Assembly (NCBI RefSeq): GCF_020177335.1 | Contig: NZ_JAIVMG010000003.1 | Coordinates: 1 to 64,000 of the forward strand | Source of the DNA: Stappia indica | Lineage (GTDB): Bacteria > Pseudomonadota > Alphaproteobacteria > Rhizobiales > Stappiaceae | Length of the DNA stretch: 64,000 nucleotides | Direction: 5' to 3' | Part shown: in pieces, positions 44,250 to 52,155 of the stretch | Position numbering within the stretch: the stretch's first letter is position 1 | Layout: every line of letters begins with the position of its first letter | Program-made: the position numbers and the translations under genes | Notes under the pieces: model-generated | Told to the model about the DNA's origin: nothing | Seen by the model: the letters and a program-made list of their open reading frames with translations, nothing else | Databases searched by the model: none

Positions 44250-44876
44250 ATGTCGCAGTTGATTGACATCACACCGCCACTGGCGCCCGGCGCCGCCGTG
44301 TTTCCCGGCGACGCGCCCTATCGGGTGGACACGACCTTTGCAATTGGCCCGGGCTGTCCGGTCAACGTGACGTCCGTGTCGCTTTCCACCCACTGCGGTG
44401 CCCATGCGGATGCCCCCTTGCACTACAGCGCCGAGGGCGCTTCCATCGACCGGGTGCCGCTGGAGGATTTCATCGGTCCGGCCCGTCTGATCGACGCGCG
44501 CGGCGAGGGGCCGCTGTGCCGGCCGGAAGAGCTGTTGCCGCATCTGGACGATGTGCCGCCACGGGTGCTCTTGCGTCTGGCCGATACGCTCGACCCGATG
44601 CGCTGGCCTGAAGGGTTTCGCGCGCTGGCGCCGGAGACGGTCGATCTGCTGGCGGCGCGGGGTGTTCGGCTGGTGGGCGTTGACGTGCCCTCGGTCGATC
44701 CGGAGACCTCCAAGGAGCTGCCCGCGCATATGACATTCTTGCGCCACGACATGCGAATCCTGGAAAACCTCGCCCTCAGAGAGGCGGATTTCGGGGATTA
44801 TGAGTTGATCGCGCTGCCGTTACGGCTAGAAGGGCTGGATGCCGCGCCGGTGCGCGCGATATTGCGGCGGGTATGA
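44250..44876 (+). CDS. kynB: Kynurenine formamidase (metal-dependent cyclase family)
   Basis: KynB hydrolyses N-formylkynurenine to kynurenine and formate. The 208-residue protein carries the family metal motif HxGxHxDxPxH as HCGAHADAPLH (H48, H52, D54, H58). GVDVPSVDPETSKELPAH is also typical. It lies 33 bases after the dioxygenase. With kynU and kynA it forms the full tryptophan-to-anthranilate route. No anthranilate-degrading genes are in the window. Confidence 0.94.
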   Translation: MSQLIDITPPLAPGAAVFPGDAPYRVDTTFAIGPGCPVNVTSVSLSTHCGAHADAPLHYSAEGASIDRVPLEDFIGPARLIDARGEGPLCRPEELLPHLDDVPPRVLLRLADTLDPMRWPEGFRALAPETVDLLAARGVRLVGVDVPSVDPETSKELPAHMTFLRHDMRILENLALREADFGDYELIALPLRLEGLDAAPVRAILRRV

Positions 44877-44918
44877 GCGGCGCAAAGCCGCCAGAAGAAG
44901 AGCCCAACAGGCATTGAC

Positions 44919-44935
44919 GTTGCGCCAGGCGCAAC
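44919..44935. promoter_or_regulatory. 17-base perfect palindrome upstream of the first ABC transporter
   Basis: GTTGCGCC, a central A, and GGCGCAAC form a perfect dyad 19 bases before the ATPase start codon and 42 bases after kynB. It may be an operator for a regulator acting on the transporter or an RNA hairpin separating kyn and transporter expression. A second small hairpin (GCGGC/GCCGC) follows kynB directly. No T-run follows either, so they are not clear terminators. Confidence 0.5.
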
Positions 44936-44954
44936 CAGCGGGGGGAGAGGCAAC

Positions 44955-45725
44955 ATGCTGGAAGTAGACCAGCTTGTGATGAGCTACGGCGGGTTCCGCG
45001 CGGTGGACAACTGCTCGCTGTCCGTGGCGGAGGGCAGCATCACCGGCCTGATCGGCCCGAACGGCGCCGGCAAGACCACACTGTTCAATTTGGTGGCCGG
45101 GGCGTTTCCGCCGACCTCTGGCCGGATCCGGTATCTTGGCGAGGACATCACCGGGCTCAGCACCGACCGGCGGTTCCATCTCGGCCTGGTGCGCACCTTC
45201 CAGATCCCGCACGAGTTCCATCGGCTGACCGTCATGGAAAACCTGATGATGGTGCCGCCGCATCAGGCCGGCGAGGCGCTTCTCGCCAACTGGCTGACAT
45301 GGGGCAAGGTGCGCCGGAACGAGGAGGAGGTGCACCAGCGCGCCAGGGAGACCCTTGCCTTCCTCGAACTGGAGCATGTGGCCGAGGAGCGGGCCGGCAA
45401 CCTGTCCGGCGGCCAGAAGAAGCTGCTGGAGCTGGGCCGGACCATGATGACCGACGCCCGGCTGGTGCTGCTCGACGAACCGGCGGCCGGCGTCAACCGG
45501 ACCCTTTTGCGCAAGCTGGAAGAGAAGATCGCGATCCTCAACAAGGAGCGCGGCTACACTTTCATCCTCATCGAGCATGACATGGAGATGATCGAGAAGC
45601 TGTGCCACCCGGTGATCTGCATGGCCGAGGGCCGGGTGCTGATCGAGGGAGATTTCGCCACCGTGCGTGCCGATGAACGGGTGCTGGAAGCCTATCTCGG
45701 CGAAACCGTGGGAGCGCCTGAATGA
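44955..45725 (+). CDS. Branched-chain-type ABC transporter ATPase (LivG-like)
   Basis: The 256-residue ATPase has Walker A GPNGAGKTT, signature LSGGQKKLLELGRTMM and Walker B LVLLDEPAAGVN. The LivG-specific C-terminal extension includes VLEAYLG. It begins 78 bases after kynB on the same strand and heads a complete five-gene transporter. LivG/F families carry amino acids but also amides, urea and aromatic acids. Contiguity with kyn genes suggests tryptophan, kynurenine or a related aromatic compound. The start ATG follows GGGGGGAGAGG. Confidence 0.88.
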   Translation: MLEVDQLVMSYGGFRAVDNCSLSVAEGSITGLIGPNGAGKTTLFNLVAGAFPPTSGRIRYLGEDITGLSTDRRFHLGLVRTFQIPHEFHRLTVMENLMMVPPHQAGEALLANWLTWGKVRRNEEEVHQRARETLAFLELEHVAEERAGNLSGGQKKLLELGRTMMTDARLVLLDEPAAGVNRTLLRKLEEKIAILNKERGYTFILIEHDMEMIEKLCHPVICMAEGRVLIEGDFATVRADERVLEAYLGETVGAPE

Positions 45726-46429
45726 AACCGCTTTTGCAGATGACCGATCTTCACGGCGGTTATGGCGATGCCAATATCCTGCATGGGGTCAACCTTGAGG
45801 TGGCGCCGGCGGAAATCGTCGTCATCGTCGGGCCGAACGGCGCCGGCAAGTCGACGGCGATGAAGGCGATCTTCGGTCTTTTGAAGATCCGCGGCGGTTC
45901 GGTGATCGTCGGCGGGGTCGACATCACCGGCTGGGAGCCGAACCGGATTGTCGAGGCGGGCGTCTGCTATGTGCCTCAGGTCGACAACGTGTTCCGCGAA
46001 ATGACCGTGCATGAAAACCTGGAAATGGGCGCCTTCCTGCGCTCCGGCGATCTGTCTGCCGCCTATGACCGGGTCTACGGCCTGTTCCCGGACCTGAAGG
46101 AACGGCGCAAGGCGCTGGCCGGCAACCTGTCCGGCGGCCAGCGGCAGATGGTGGCGATGGGCCGCGCCCTGATGCTGGAGCCGAAGATCCTGCTGCTCGA
46201 CGAGCCGACCGCCGGCTTGTCGCCGAAATACATGGAGCAGATCTTCCAGATCAGCCGGGATGTGCGCGACACCGGTGTCGCCATCCTCTTGGTGGAACAG
46301 CACGCCAAGCAGGCGCTGGCTTTCGCCGATCGCGGCTACGTGCTCGCCTCGGGCTGCAACCGTCACGAGGGCACGGGCGCGGATCTTCTGGCCGACCGCG
46401 ACGTCGCCGACATGTTCCTCGGAGGGTGA
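45722..46429 (+). CDS. Branched-chain-type ABC transporter ATPase (LivF-like)
   Basis: The 235-residue ATPase has Walker A GPNGAGKST, signature LSGGQRQMVAMGRALM and Walker B ILLLDEPTAGLSP. It ends in the LivF-type VADMFLGG. The ATG overlaps the preceding stop by 4 bases (ATGA). It forms the second nucleotide-binding subunit of the transporter linked to the kyn operon. Confidence 0.88.
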   Translation: MKPLLQMTDLHGGYGDANILHGVNLEVAPAEIVVIVGPNGAGKSTAMKAIFGLLKIRGGSVIVGGVDITGWEPNRIVEAGVCYVPQVDNVFREMTVHENLEMGAFLRSGDLSAAYDRVYGLFPDLKERRKALAGNLSGGQRQMVAMGRALMLEPKILLLDEPTAGLSPKYMEQIFQISRDVRDTGVAILLVEQHAKQALAFADRGYVLASGCNRHEGTGADLLADRDVADMFLGG

Positions 46430-46434
46430 TGGGG

Positions 46435-47307
46435 ATGGGCGCTCTGGAAATCATCAACTTCTATCTCGTGCCCGGCCTCGTCGTCGGCTCGATCTACGCG
46501 CTGGGCGCGGTTGGCATCACGCTGGTCTTCGCCATCCTGCGCTACGCGCATCTGGCCCATGGCGATCTGGCAACGCTCGGCGCCTTCCTCGGGCTCGGTC
46601 TGGTGACCGCGCTCGGCATCTCGCCCTATCTCGCCCTGCCGGCGGTGATGGTGCTGACGGCGGTGGTCGCGGTCGGCATCGACCGGGTGTTCTACGATTA
46701 TCTGCGCGAGAGGCCGAAGATCGTCACGGTGATGGCCTCGCTCGGCATCGCCCTGATGGTGCGGGCAATTGTTCAGGTGGTGTGGGGCGTGGATTCGCAG
46801 ACCTATACCCGGGGCATCGTCCGGCCGGAAAACTGGTTCGGCATTCGCGTCCGCGACCGGGAACTGATCACGATTCTGGCGATGATCGCTCTGGTGGTGG
46901 CCCTGCAGCTCTTCCTGCAGCGCAGCAAGTGGGGCAAGGCGATGCGTGCCATGTCCGACAATCCGGATCTGGCGCTGCTGTCCGGTGTCGACAACGGCAA
47001 GGTCGTGACGATCACCTGGGTGATCGTCGGTGGGCTGTGCGCCGCCGCCGGCCTGTTCCTGGGGCTCAATTTCGAGCTCAAGGCGATGATGGGCTGGTCG
47101 ATGCTGCTGCCGATGTTCGCCGCGGCGATCCTCGGTGGCGTCGGCCGGGTGGAGGGCGCCGTGATCGGCGGCCTGATCGTCGGCGTGGCGGAGGAGATGT
47201 CGACGCTGTTCCTGCCGACCGAATACAAGGCGGCGACCGCCTTTGCGATACTGCTGCTGATGCTGCTGGTGCGCCCGACCGGGCTGCTGCGCGGCAAGGT
47301 GCTTTAG
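46435..47307 (+). CDS. Branched-chain-type ABC transporter permease (LivH-like)
   Basis: The 290-residue membrane protein has about eight helices. The LivH core includes GSIYALGAVGITLVFAILRY near the start and the cytoplasmic loop KWGKAMRAMSDNPDLALLSG. FAAAILGGVGRVEGAVIGG follows. Three in-frame starts lie close together (GTG 46426, ATG 46429, ATG 46435); 46435 has GGAGGG at the best spacing. Confidence 0.87.
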   Translation: MGALEIINFYLVPGLVVGSIYALGAVGITLVFAILRYAHLAHGDLATLGAFLGLGLVTALGISPYLALPAVMVLTAVVAVGIDRVFYDYLRERPKIVTVMASLGIALMVRAIVQVVWGVDSQTYTRGIVRPENWFGIRVRDRELITILAMIALVVALQLFLQRSKWGKAMRAMSDNPDLALLSGVDNGKVVTITWVIVGGLCAAAGLFLGLNFELKAMMGWSMLLPMFAAAILGGVGRVEGAVIGGLIVGVAEEMSTLFLPTEYKAATAFAILLLMLLVRPTGLLRGKVL

Positions 47308-47320
47308 GGAGGACGGCGCG

Positions 47321-48277
47321 ATGGAATGGATCGGATTTGCCAATTACGCCGTCTACATGGCGATCTTCATCTGCATCTACGCCCTGTTGTCGCTGGGGTT
47401 GAACATCCAGTGGGGCTTTACCGGCCTCTTCAACGCAGGCATCGCCGGCTTCTTCGCCGTCGGCGCCTATACCTCGGCGGTGCTGACCTCGCCGGCGGCC
47501 GACGGGCGGCTTGGCGGCTTCGACCTGCCGTTCTGGGTCGGCTGGATCGGCGCGATGGTGGCGGCGGCGCTGATCGCCTGGCCGATCGGCAAGATCTGTC
47601 TGCGCTTTCGCTCCGACTATCTGGCGATCGCCACCATCGGCGTTGCCGAGATCATCCGTCTGGTGATCAAGTCGGAGGACTGGCTGACCAATTCCGCCCG
47701 GGGCATCACCGATATCCCGCGCCCGCTGGGCGACCTGCCCTACACCATGTCGCAGCTGGCCTATCTGGCGATCGTCATGGCCATTCTGCTCGTTGTCTAT
47801 CTGATGGTCGAGCGGCAGATCGCCTCGCCCTGGGGGCGGATGATGCGGGCGATCCGCGACAATGAGGATGCGGCCCGGGCGATGGGCAAGGACGTGCCCT
47901 ATCGCCGTCTGGAGGCGTTCATCTTCGGCTCGGCCCTGATGGGGCTGGGCGGGGCGCTGTTCGCCCATTTCAACCGCAGCATCACCCCGGAGGCGATCGA
48001 CCCGATGGTCGCGACCTTCCTGGTGTGGATCATGCTGATCCTCGGCGGATCGGGCAACAATCGCGGTGCGATCCTTGGTGTTGCGGTGGTCTGGGTGATC
48101 TGGTCCGTGTCGGAAATCGTCACCGATCAGTTCCCGCATGAATACGCGGTCAAGGCGAAGTACCTGCGGATTTTCCTGATCGGCCTGATGCTGCAACTGG
48201 TGCTGCGCTTCCGCCCGGAGGGCCTGTTGCCCGAGGCGAGCGGGGAGCGCAAACCGGTGGGAAAAACAGGCAATTGA
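47321..48277 (+). CDS. Branched-chain-type ABC transporter permease (LivM-like)
   Basis: The 318-residue permease has about ten helices. LivM landmarks are NIQWGFTGLFNAGIAGFFAV, FRSDYLAIATIGVAEIIRL and WGRMMRAIRDNEDAARAMG. IMLILGGSGNNRGAILG lies near the C-terminus. It begins 13 bases after the LivH-like gene and is followed 120 bases later by the substrate-binding protein. Confidence 0.88.
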   Translation: MEWIGFANYAVYMAIFICIYALLSLGLNIQWGFTGLFNAGIAGFFAVGAYTSAVLTSPAADGRLGGFDLPFWVGWIGAMVAAALIAWPIGKICLRFRSDYLAIATIGVAEIIRLVIKSEDWLTNSARGITDIPRPLGDLPYTMSQLAYLAIVMAILLVVYLMVERQIASPWGRMMRAIRDNEDAARAMGKDVPYRRLEAFIFGSALMGLGGALFAHFNRSITPEAIDPMVATFLVWIMLILGGSGNNRGAILGVAVVWVIWSVSEIVTDQFPHEYAVKAKYLRIFLIGLMLQLVLRFRPEGLLPEASGERKPVGKTGN

Positions 48278-48397
48278 GGCTTGTGGGGAGGCCGCATTTG
48301 GGTTGAGACTGCGGGTTCAGAACAAGCCCGGCCAACGGGTTTTGCAGAAGGCGCGCGGCCGGGTGGCTGTGTGCCAGGATAAGGTGGAGGTAATCCA

Positions 48398-49597
48398 ATG
48401 AAACTGTTTCAGACCGCCATTGCCGCGGCGCTTCTCGGCGCCACCGCGCTGGCCGCGCCGGCTCATGCGGATGTCAAGATCGGCCTGATCGGCGGCGTGA
48501 CCGGCCCGATCGCCGCGATGGCCCCGCCGATGATCGCCAGCGCCCAGCTCGCCATCGACCAGGTCAACGCGAACGGCGGCATTCTCGACGGCCAGAAGCT
48601 GATCGGCGTCGTCGGCGACAGCGCCTGCAACCCGCAGAATGGCACCGATGCGGCCACCAAGGCGGTGAACATCGAGGGCGTCGTCGCCATCGTCGGCCCG
48701 CATTGCTCCGGTTCGGTGCTGGCGGTTGCCAACTCCGTGACCGTGCCGGCCGGCATTGCCATCATCACCCCGTCGGGCACCTCGCCGGAGATCACCAGCC
48801 TTGACGACAAGGACACGGTGTTCCGTACCGTGCCCTCCGATGACTATCAGGGCCGGGCACTGGCCCGCACGCTGCTGGACCGGGGCACCAAGAAGGTGGC
48901 CGTCGCCTATCTGAACAACGACTATGGCAAGGGTCTGGCCGAGGCGTTCAAGTCCGAGTTCGAGGCCAATGGCGGCGAGATCGCTGGCTATGCCGCGCAT
49001 GAGGGCGAGAAGGCCTCCTACCGGTCGAACCTCGCCGAGCTTGCCTCGGGCGGTGCCGATACCCTGGTGATCCTCGACTATGGCGATGGCTCGGGCCTGA
49101 CCCTGTTGCGTCAGGCGCTGGAAAACGGCTTCTTCGAGAACTTCGTCGGCGCCGACGGCATGAAGTCGGATGCGACCTTCAAGGAGCTGGGTGCGGAAAA
49201 CCTGACCACCTTCGTCGCCTCCTCGCCGGTCGGCGAGAAATCCGACGCGCTGGAGATGTTCAGCAAGGCCTTCACCGAGGCGGGCGGCGATCCGAGCGCC
49301 ATCTTCGTGACCACCTCCTATGACGCGGCCTTCCTGATGGCGCTGGCGGTCGAAAAGGCCGGCGGCGACAAGACCAAGGTGGCCGCGGCCATGCGCGAGA
49401 TCTCCAACGGAACCGGTGAAACGATCCTGCCGGGCGAATGGGCCAAGGCGAAGGAGCTGATCGCCGCCGGCAAGGCCATCGACTACAAGGGCGCGGCTGG
49501 CGATCACAACTTCGATGAAAAGGGCGATGTGCCCGGTGCCTACGCGCTGTTCAAGGTTGGTGCGAACGGCTTCGAGATGATCGGCGAAATGAAGTAA
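48398..49597 (+). CDS. Branched-chain-type ABC transporter substrate-binding protein (LivJ-like)
   Basis: The 399-residue protein has a signal peptide (AIAAALLGATALAAPAHA, cleavage near residue 24) and a type I periplasmic fold. KIGLIGGVTGPIAAMAPPM, VAIVGPHCSGSVLAVA and AIITPSGTSPEITS mark the ligand cleft. One disulfide is possible (C at about 76 and 106). As the last gene, with its own 120-base leader and a hairpin terminator after it, it may be expressed above the membrane parts. Ligand unknown; aromatic amino acids are inferred from the kyn neighbours only. Confidence 0.9.
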   Translation: MKLFQTAIAAALLGATALAAPAHADVKIGLIGGVTGPIAAMAPPMIASAQLAIDQVNANGGILDGQKLIGVVGDSACNPQNGTDAATKAVNIEGVVAIVGPHCSGSVLAVANSVTVPAGIAIITPSGTSPEITSLDDKDTVFRTVPSDDYQGRALARTLLDRGTKKVAVAYLNNDYGKGLAEAFKSEFEANGGEIAGYAAHEGEKASYRSNLAELASGGADTLVILDYGDGSGLTLLRQALENGFFENFVGADGMKSDATFKELGAENLTTFVASSPVGEKSDALEMFSKAFTEAGGDPSAIFVTTSYDAAFLMALAVEKAGGDKTKVAAAMREISNGTGETILPGEWAKAKELIAAGKAIDYKGAAGDHNFDEKGDVPGAYALFKVGANGFEMIGEMK

Positions 49598-49642
49598 GGG
49601 CCGGGGCGGCGCCATGCCGCCCTGTCTCCCGCCTGCCACTGG

Positions 49643-49692
49643 TCTCCCGGCAATTTAACGGCCGGGAGATCTCCCTCATTCTGACCTTTTTT
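49643..49692 (+). terminator. Terminator-like hairpin after the first ABC operon
   Basis: TCTCCCGG (49643-49650) and CCGGGAGA (49662-49669) form a perfect 8-bp stem with an 11-base loop, about 45 bases after the stop codon. A T-run (49687-49692) follows only after 17 bases, so termination is plausible but not of the tight intrinsic type. Confidence 0.5.
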
Positions 49693-49729
49693 AAACGAGC
49701 AATCCCAGGCAAGCTTTGGCGCAACCCGG

Positions 49730-49970
49730 GGCCGGGGAACCGAAAGGCGAGTGGTTCTGATCGGCTGGGCCTCGCAGGCCGTGGCTCGCCGAGCCCGGAT
49801 CTCCGCTGCGCTTGCGTCCGGGAGGACGCAGAGCGTGGGGCCATGTGGGGAATAGAGGAGCCTTTGCCGTATCATGCGGCGTCATCCCGGCCCCCGAGCC
49901 GGGATCGGGGGGCCGAAAGGCAAGCGTTTCCAGCGTTATGAGATCGGGCAGACCGTGCCTGGCCGGTCCC
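49730..49970. repeat. Two copies of a dispersed intergenic palindromic repeat
   Basis: Copy (i), about 49730-49835, contains GCGTCCGGGAGGACGC. Read in reverse it aligns with the copy at 54631. Copy (ii) starts at 49879 with GCGTCATCCCGGCCCCCGAG (49879-49898) and runs to about 49970; its first 28 bases are identical to 61885-61912. The 49598-50033 interval otherwise holds only the terminator-like hairpin upstream; no gene is supported. Confidence 0.8.
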
Positions 49971-50033
49971 GTTTTGCTGCCTGCGCGGCGCTTGGAGCGC
50001 GCCCTCTCGTGACAAGAAAACGGTTCTTTCCGC

Positions 50034-50489
50034 TCAGGCGGTGGCGGTGATTTCCGGCGGCATCTTCAGCAGGAAGCGGATTTCGCTACGGTCCTCGGCG
50101 AGCTCGGCGATGGTATGCGCATCGAGCACGTTCATGAAGGCTTCCAGCGCTTCGTGCAGCAACCCGTTGAAGCCGCAGGAGGTGATCAGCGGGCAGTCCT
50201 TGCGCCCGGATTCAAAGCACTCGGCGAGGAGGAAACTCTCCTCGGCGGCGCGGACCACCGCGCCAACGGTGATTTCCTCGGCCGGGCGGGCAAGCACAAG
50301 ACCGCCATTGCGCCCGCGAATGGTGCGCACGAAGCCGTTGCTGACCAGCACCTTGAGGATCTTGAACAGATGCGCTTCGGACATCTCGAAGCTGGCCGCG
50401 ACATCCGCGACCCGGCTCGGAGTGTCCGGATTGGCCGCACAATAGATCAGGGTGCGGACTGCATAGTTGGTCTGTTGTGTAAGGCGCAT
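50034..50489 (-). CDS. rirA: Rrf2-family iron-responsive regulator RirA
   Basis: RirA is the rhizobial iron-sulfur regulator that represses iron-uptake genes when iron is sufficient. The 151-residue protein starts MRLTQQTNYAVRTLIYCAAN. It has a winged helix with the wing TIRGRNGG, and the cluster cysteines are C91, C99 and C105 in ECFESGRKDCPLITSC. These are the positions reported for Rhizobium RirA. The C-terminal SEIRFLLKM also fits. NsrR is the main alternative, with a similar cysteine pattern, but the N- and C-termini favour RirA. It is divergent from the TetR gene. Confidence 0.8.
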   Translation of the reverse strand: MRLTQQTNYAVRTLIYCAANPDTPSRVADVAASFEMSEAHLFKILKVLVSNGFVRTIRGRNGGLVLARPAEEITVGAVVRAAEESFLLAECFESGRKDCPLITSCGFNGLLHEALEAFMNVLDAHTIAELAEDRSEIRFLLKMPPEITATA

Positions 50490-50495
50490 GCCCCT

Positions 50496-50524
50496 AGATA
50501 GGCGCGCCCGGCGTCCCGCGTCAA
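50496..50524 (-). promoter_or_regulatory. Predicted rirA promoter
   Basis: On the minus strand TTGACG (50519-50524) and CTATCT (50496-50501) are 17 bases apart. The expected start site (about 7 bases after the -10) coincides with the rirA ATG at 50489, so the message may be leaderless. Confidence 0.6.
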
Positions 50525-50617
50525 CGGGCTTGCGCGGGAAAACAGGAGTTTTTTGTTCAACTATTCGGCGCAACGCCGCAAAATCCCGCGACTTTCCGCC
50601 ATTCGCGCCCCGGACGC

Positions 50618-50663
50618 TTGCATCTGATCGGAAAAACATGAATAGTGATTCATAATTCATGTT
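50618..50663 (+). promoter_or_regulatory. Predicted promoter and palindromic operator of the TetR gene
   Basis: TTGCAT (50618-50623) and AATAGT (50641-50646) with 17-base spacing form a promoter. A perfect inverted repeat AACATGAAT (50635-50643) and ATTCATGTT (50655-50663) with an 11-base spacer overlaps the -10, as expected for autorepression by a TetR protein. The part 50646-50663 matches 61233-61250 at 15 of 18 positions. Confidence 0.7.
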
Positions 50664-50674
50664 GGGAGGATGAG

Positions 50675-51310
50675 ATGTCAGAGACCGGGACACCGGCGAA
50701 GGACCAGCCTGATCGCGACGCGCAGACTGGCCGGGAGCCGAAGACCGCGCGCGGCGAAGCAACCCGCCGGGCGATTCTCGGTGCCGCCGAAAAGGTCATC
50801 GGCCGCCAGGGCTTCAACGAGGCCTCCATCGGTTCGATCACCCGCGAGGCGGGCGTCGCCCAGGGCACATTCTACATCTACTTTTCCAGCAAGGATGAGG
50901 TGTTCTCCGAACTGGTCGTCGAGATGGGGCGGATGCTGCGCCATGTCATCAGCGAGGCGACCGGTGGCATGGCGGATCGGCTGGAAGCGGAACGGGAGGG
51001 CTTGCGCGCGTTCCTGACCTTCGTCGCCTCTCGTCCCGAGCTCTACCGGATCGTGCAAGAGGCGCAATTCGTCGATCCCGATGCCTATCGGGCCTATTTC
51101 CGCACCTTTGCCGAAGGCTACCGGCAGGGGCTGGCCGAGGCTGCCGAAGCCGGAGCGATCCGGCCGGGCAATGCCGATGTCAGGGCCTGGGCGCTGATGG
51201 GCATCGCCCGTGCCCTTGGCGAATATTCGGTGGTTTTCGGCGACACCACACCGATCGATGAGGTGGTCGACATCGCCCATGATCTCATCGTCGATGGTTT
51301 GAGGAAGTGA
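50675..51310 (+). CDS. TetR-family transcriptional regulator
   Basis: The 211-residue protein has a 25-residue charged N-tail before the helix-turn-helix (GSITREAGVAQGTFYIYFSS), and a helical ligand domain. The ATG at 50675 follows GGGAGGA. It is the first gene of a run with crotonase, acyl-CoA synthetase and MaoC genes. Members in such settings respond to acyl-CoA or aromatic-CoA thioesters. Its operator sequence recurs before the 55-61 kb transporter operon, which suggests it controls both. Confidence 0.87.
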   Translation: MSETGTPAKDQPDRDAQTGREPKTARGEATRRAILGAAEKVIGRQGFNEASIGSITREAGVAQGTFYIYFSSKDEVFSELVVEMGRMLRHVISEATGGMADRLEAEREGLRAFLTFVASRPELYRIVQEAQFVDPDAYRAYFRTFAEGYRQGLAEAAEAGAIRPGNADVRAWALMGIARALGEYSVVFGDTTPIDEVVDIAHDLIVDGLRK

Positions 51311-51315
51311 TCCTG

Positions 51316-52134
51316 ATGGCCGATCTCGTTCATTTTCACCAGGAAGACGATGTCGTCACCCTGACCCTCGACCGCCCGGGGCGCGGCAATGCGCTGGTGC
51401 CCGAGCTGCTCGCCGAACTGCGCGGCGGGCTGGCGCGGGCCGCAGGGCAGACGCCCGCCGCGCTGGTGCTGGCCGGCAAGGGGCGGGCCTTCTCCGCTGG
51501 CGGCGATGTGGCCGCCTTCCACGGTCATGCCGGCAACCGGGATGAGCTGCTGCGCTACGCTGCCGAAGTGGTCGGCGAGCTGAATGGCGCGATCCTTGAT
51601 CTGCTCGCCTTTCCCGCGCCGGTGCTTGCCGCCGTCAACGGGGCGGTGACCGGCGGGTCGACCGGGCTGGTGCTTGCCTCCGACATTGTCGTGATGAGCG
51701 AGCGGGCCTTTCTTCAGCCTTACTACGGCGAGATGGGCTTCGCGCCGGACGGCGGCTGGACCGCGCTGATGCCCGAGCGCATCGGCGCCGCCCGGGCGCT
51801 CGAAGTGCAGTATCTGAACGCGCGTCTGTCGGCGCCCGCCTGTCTCGATCTCGGGCTGGCCGGCGCGGTCTGCGCCCCCGAGGTGCTGGCGGCAGCGGTG
51901 GCCGAGCGGCTGGCGACGCTCCGCCGCATGGACCGCGAGACACTGCGCACCACGCGGGCCCATGTGTGGAACGGGGAGCGACGGACGCGGATCGCGGCGG
52001 CGCTGGAGGAGGAGCGGCAGGCGTTCCTGAGGCTGGTGGTCCGGCCGGAGACTCTAGCGCGGATGAAGACGTTTCTCGGGCGGGAGAGTGCCGCCGGTAG
52101 TGCTGACAAGGCGCAGACCCAACAGCAAGTGTGA
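51316..52134 (+). CDS. Enoyl-CoA hydratase/isomerase (crotonase) family protein
   Basis: The 272-residue protein shows the crotonase oxyanion-hole segments GKGRAFSAGGDVAAFHG and AVNGAVTGGSTGLVLAS. A C-terminal tail of about 30 residues is charged. A catalytic Glu pair typical of hydratases is not obvious: the position after the second glycine reads GEMGFAPDGGW, with acidic residues D and E available, so hydratase, isomerase and hydrolase are all open. The ATG at 51316 follows GAGGAAG; a GTG at 51307 overlaps the TetR stop. It acts in CoA-thioester breakdown with its neighbours. Confidence 0.85.
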   Translation: MADLVHFHQEDDVVTLTLDRPGRGNALVPELLAELRGGLARAAGQTPAALVLAGKGRAFSAGGDVAAFHGHAGNRDELLRYAAEVVGELNGAILDLLAFPAPVLAAVNGAVTGGSTGLVLASDIVVMSERAFLQPYYGEMGFAPDGGWTALMPERIGAARALEVQYLNARLSAPACLDLGLAGAVCAPEVLAAAVAERLATLRRMDRETLRTTRAHVWNGERRTRIAAALEEERQAFLRLVVRPETLARMKTFLGRESAAGSADKAQTQQQV

Positions 52135-52155
52135 CGGTCTTTGGGGGGACGGGAT

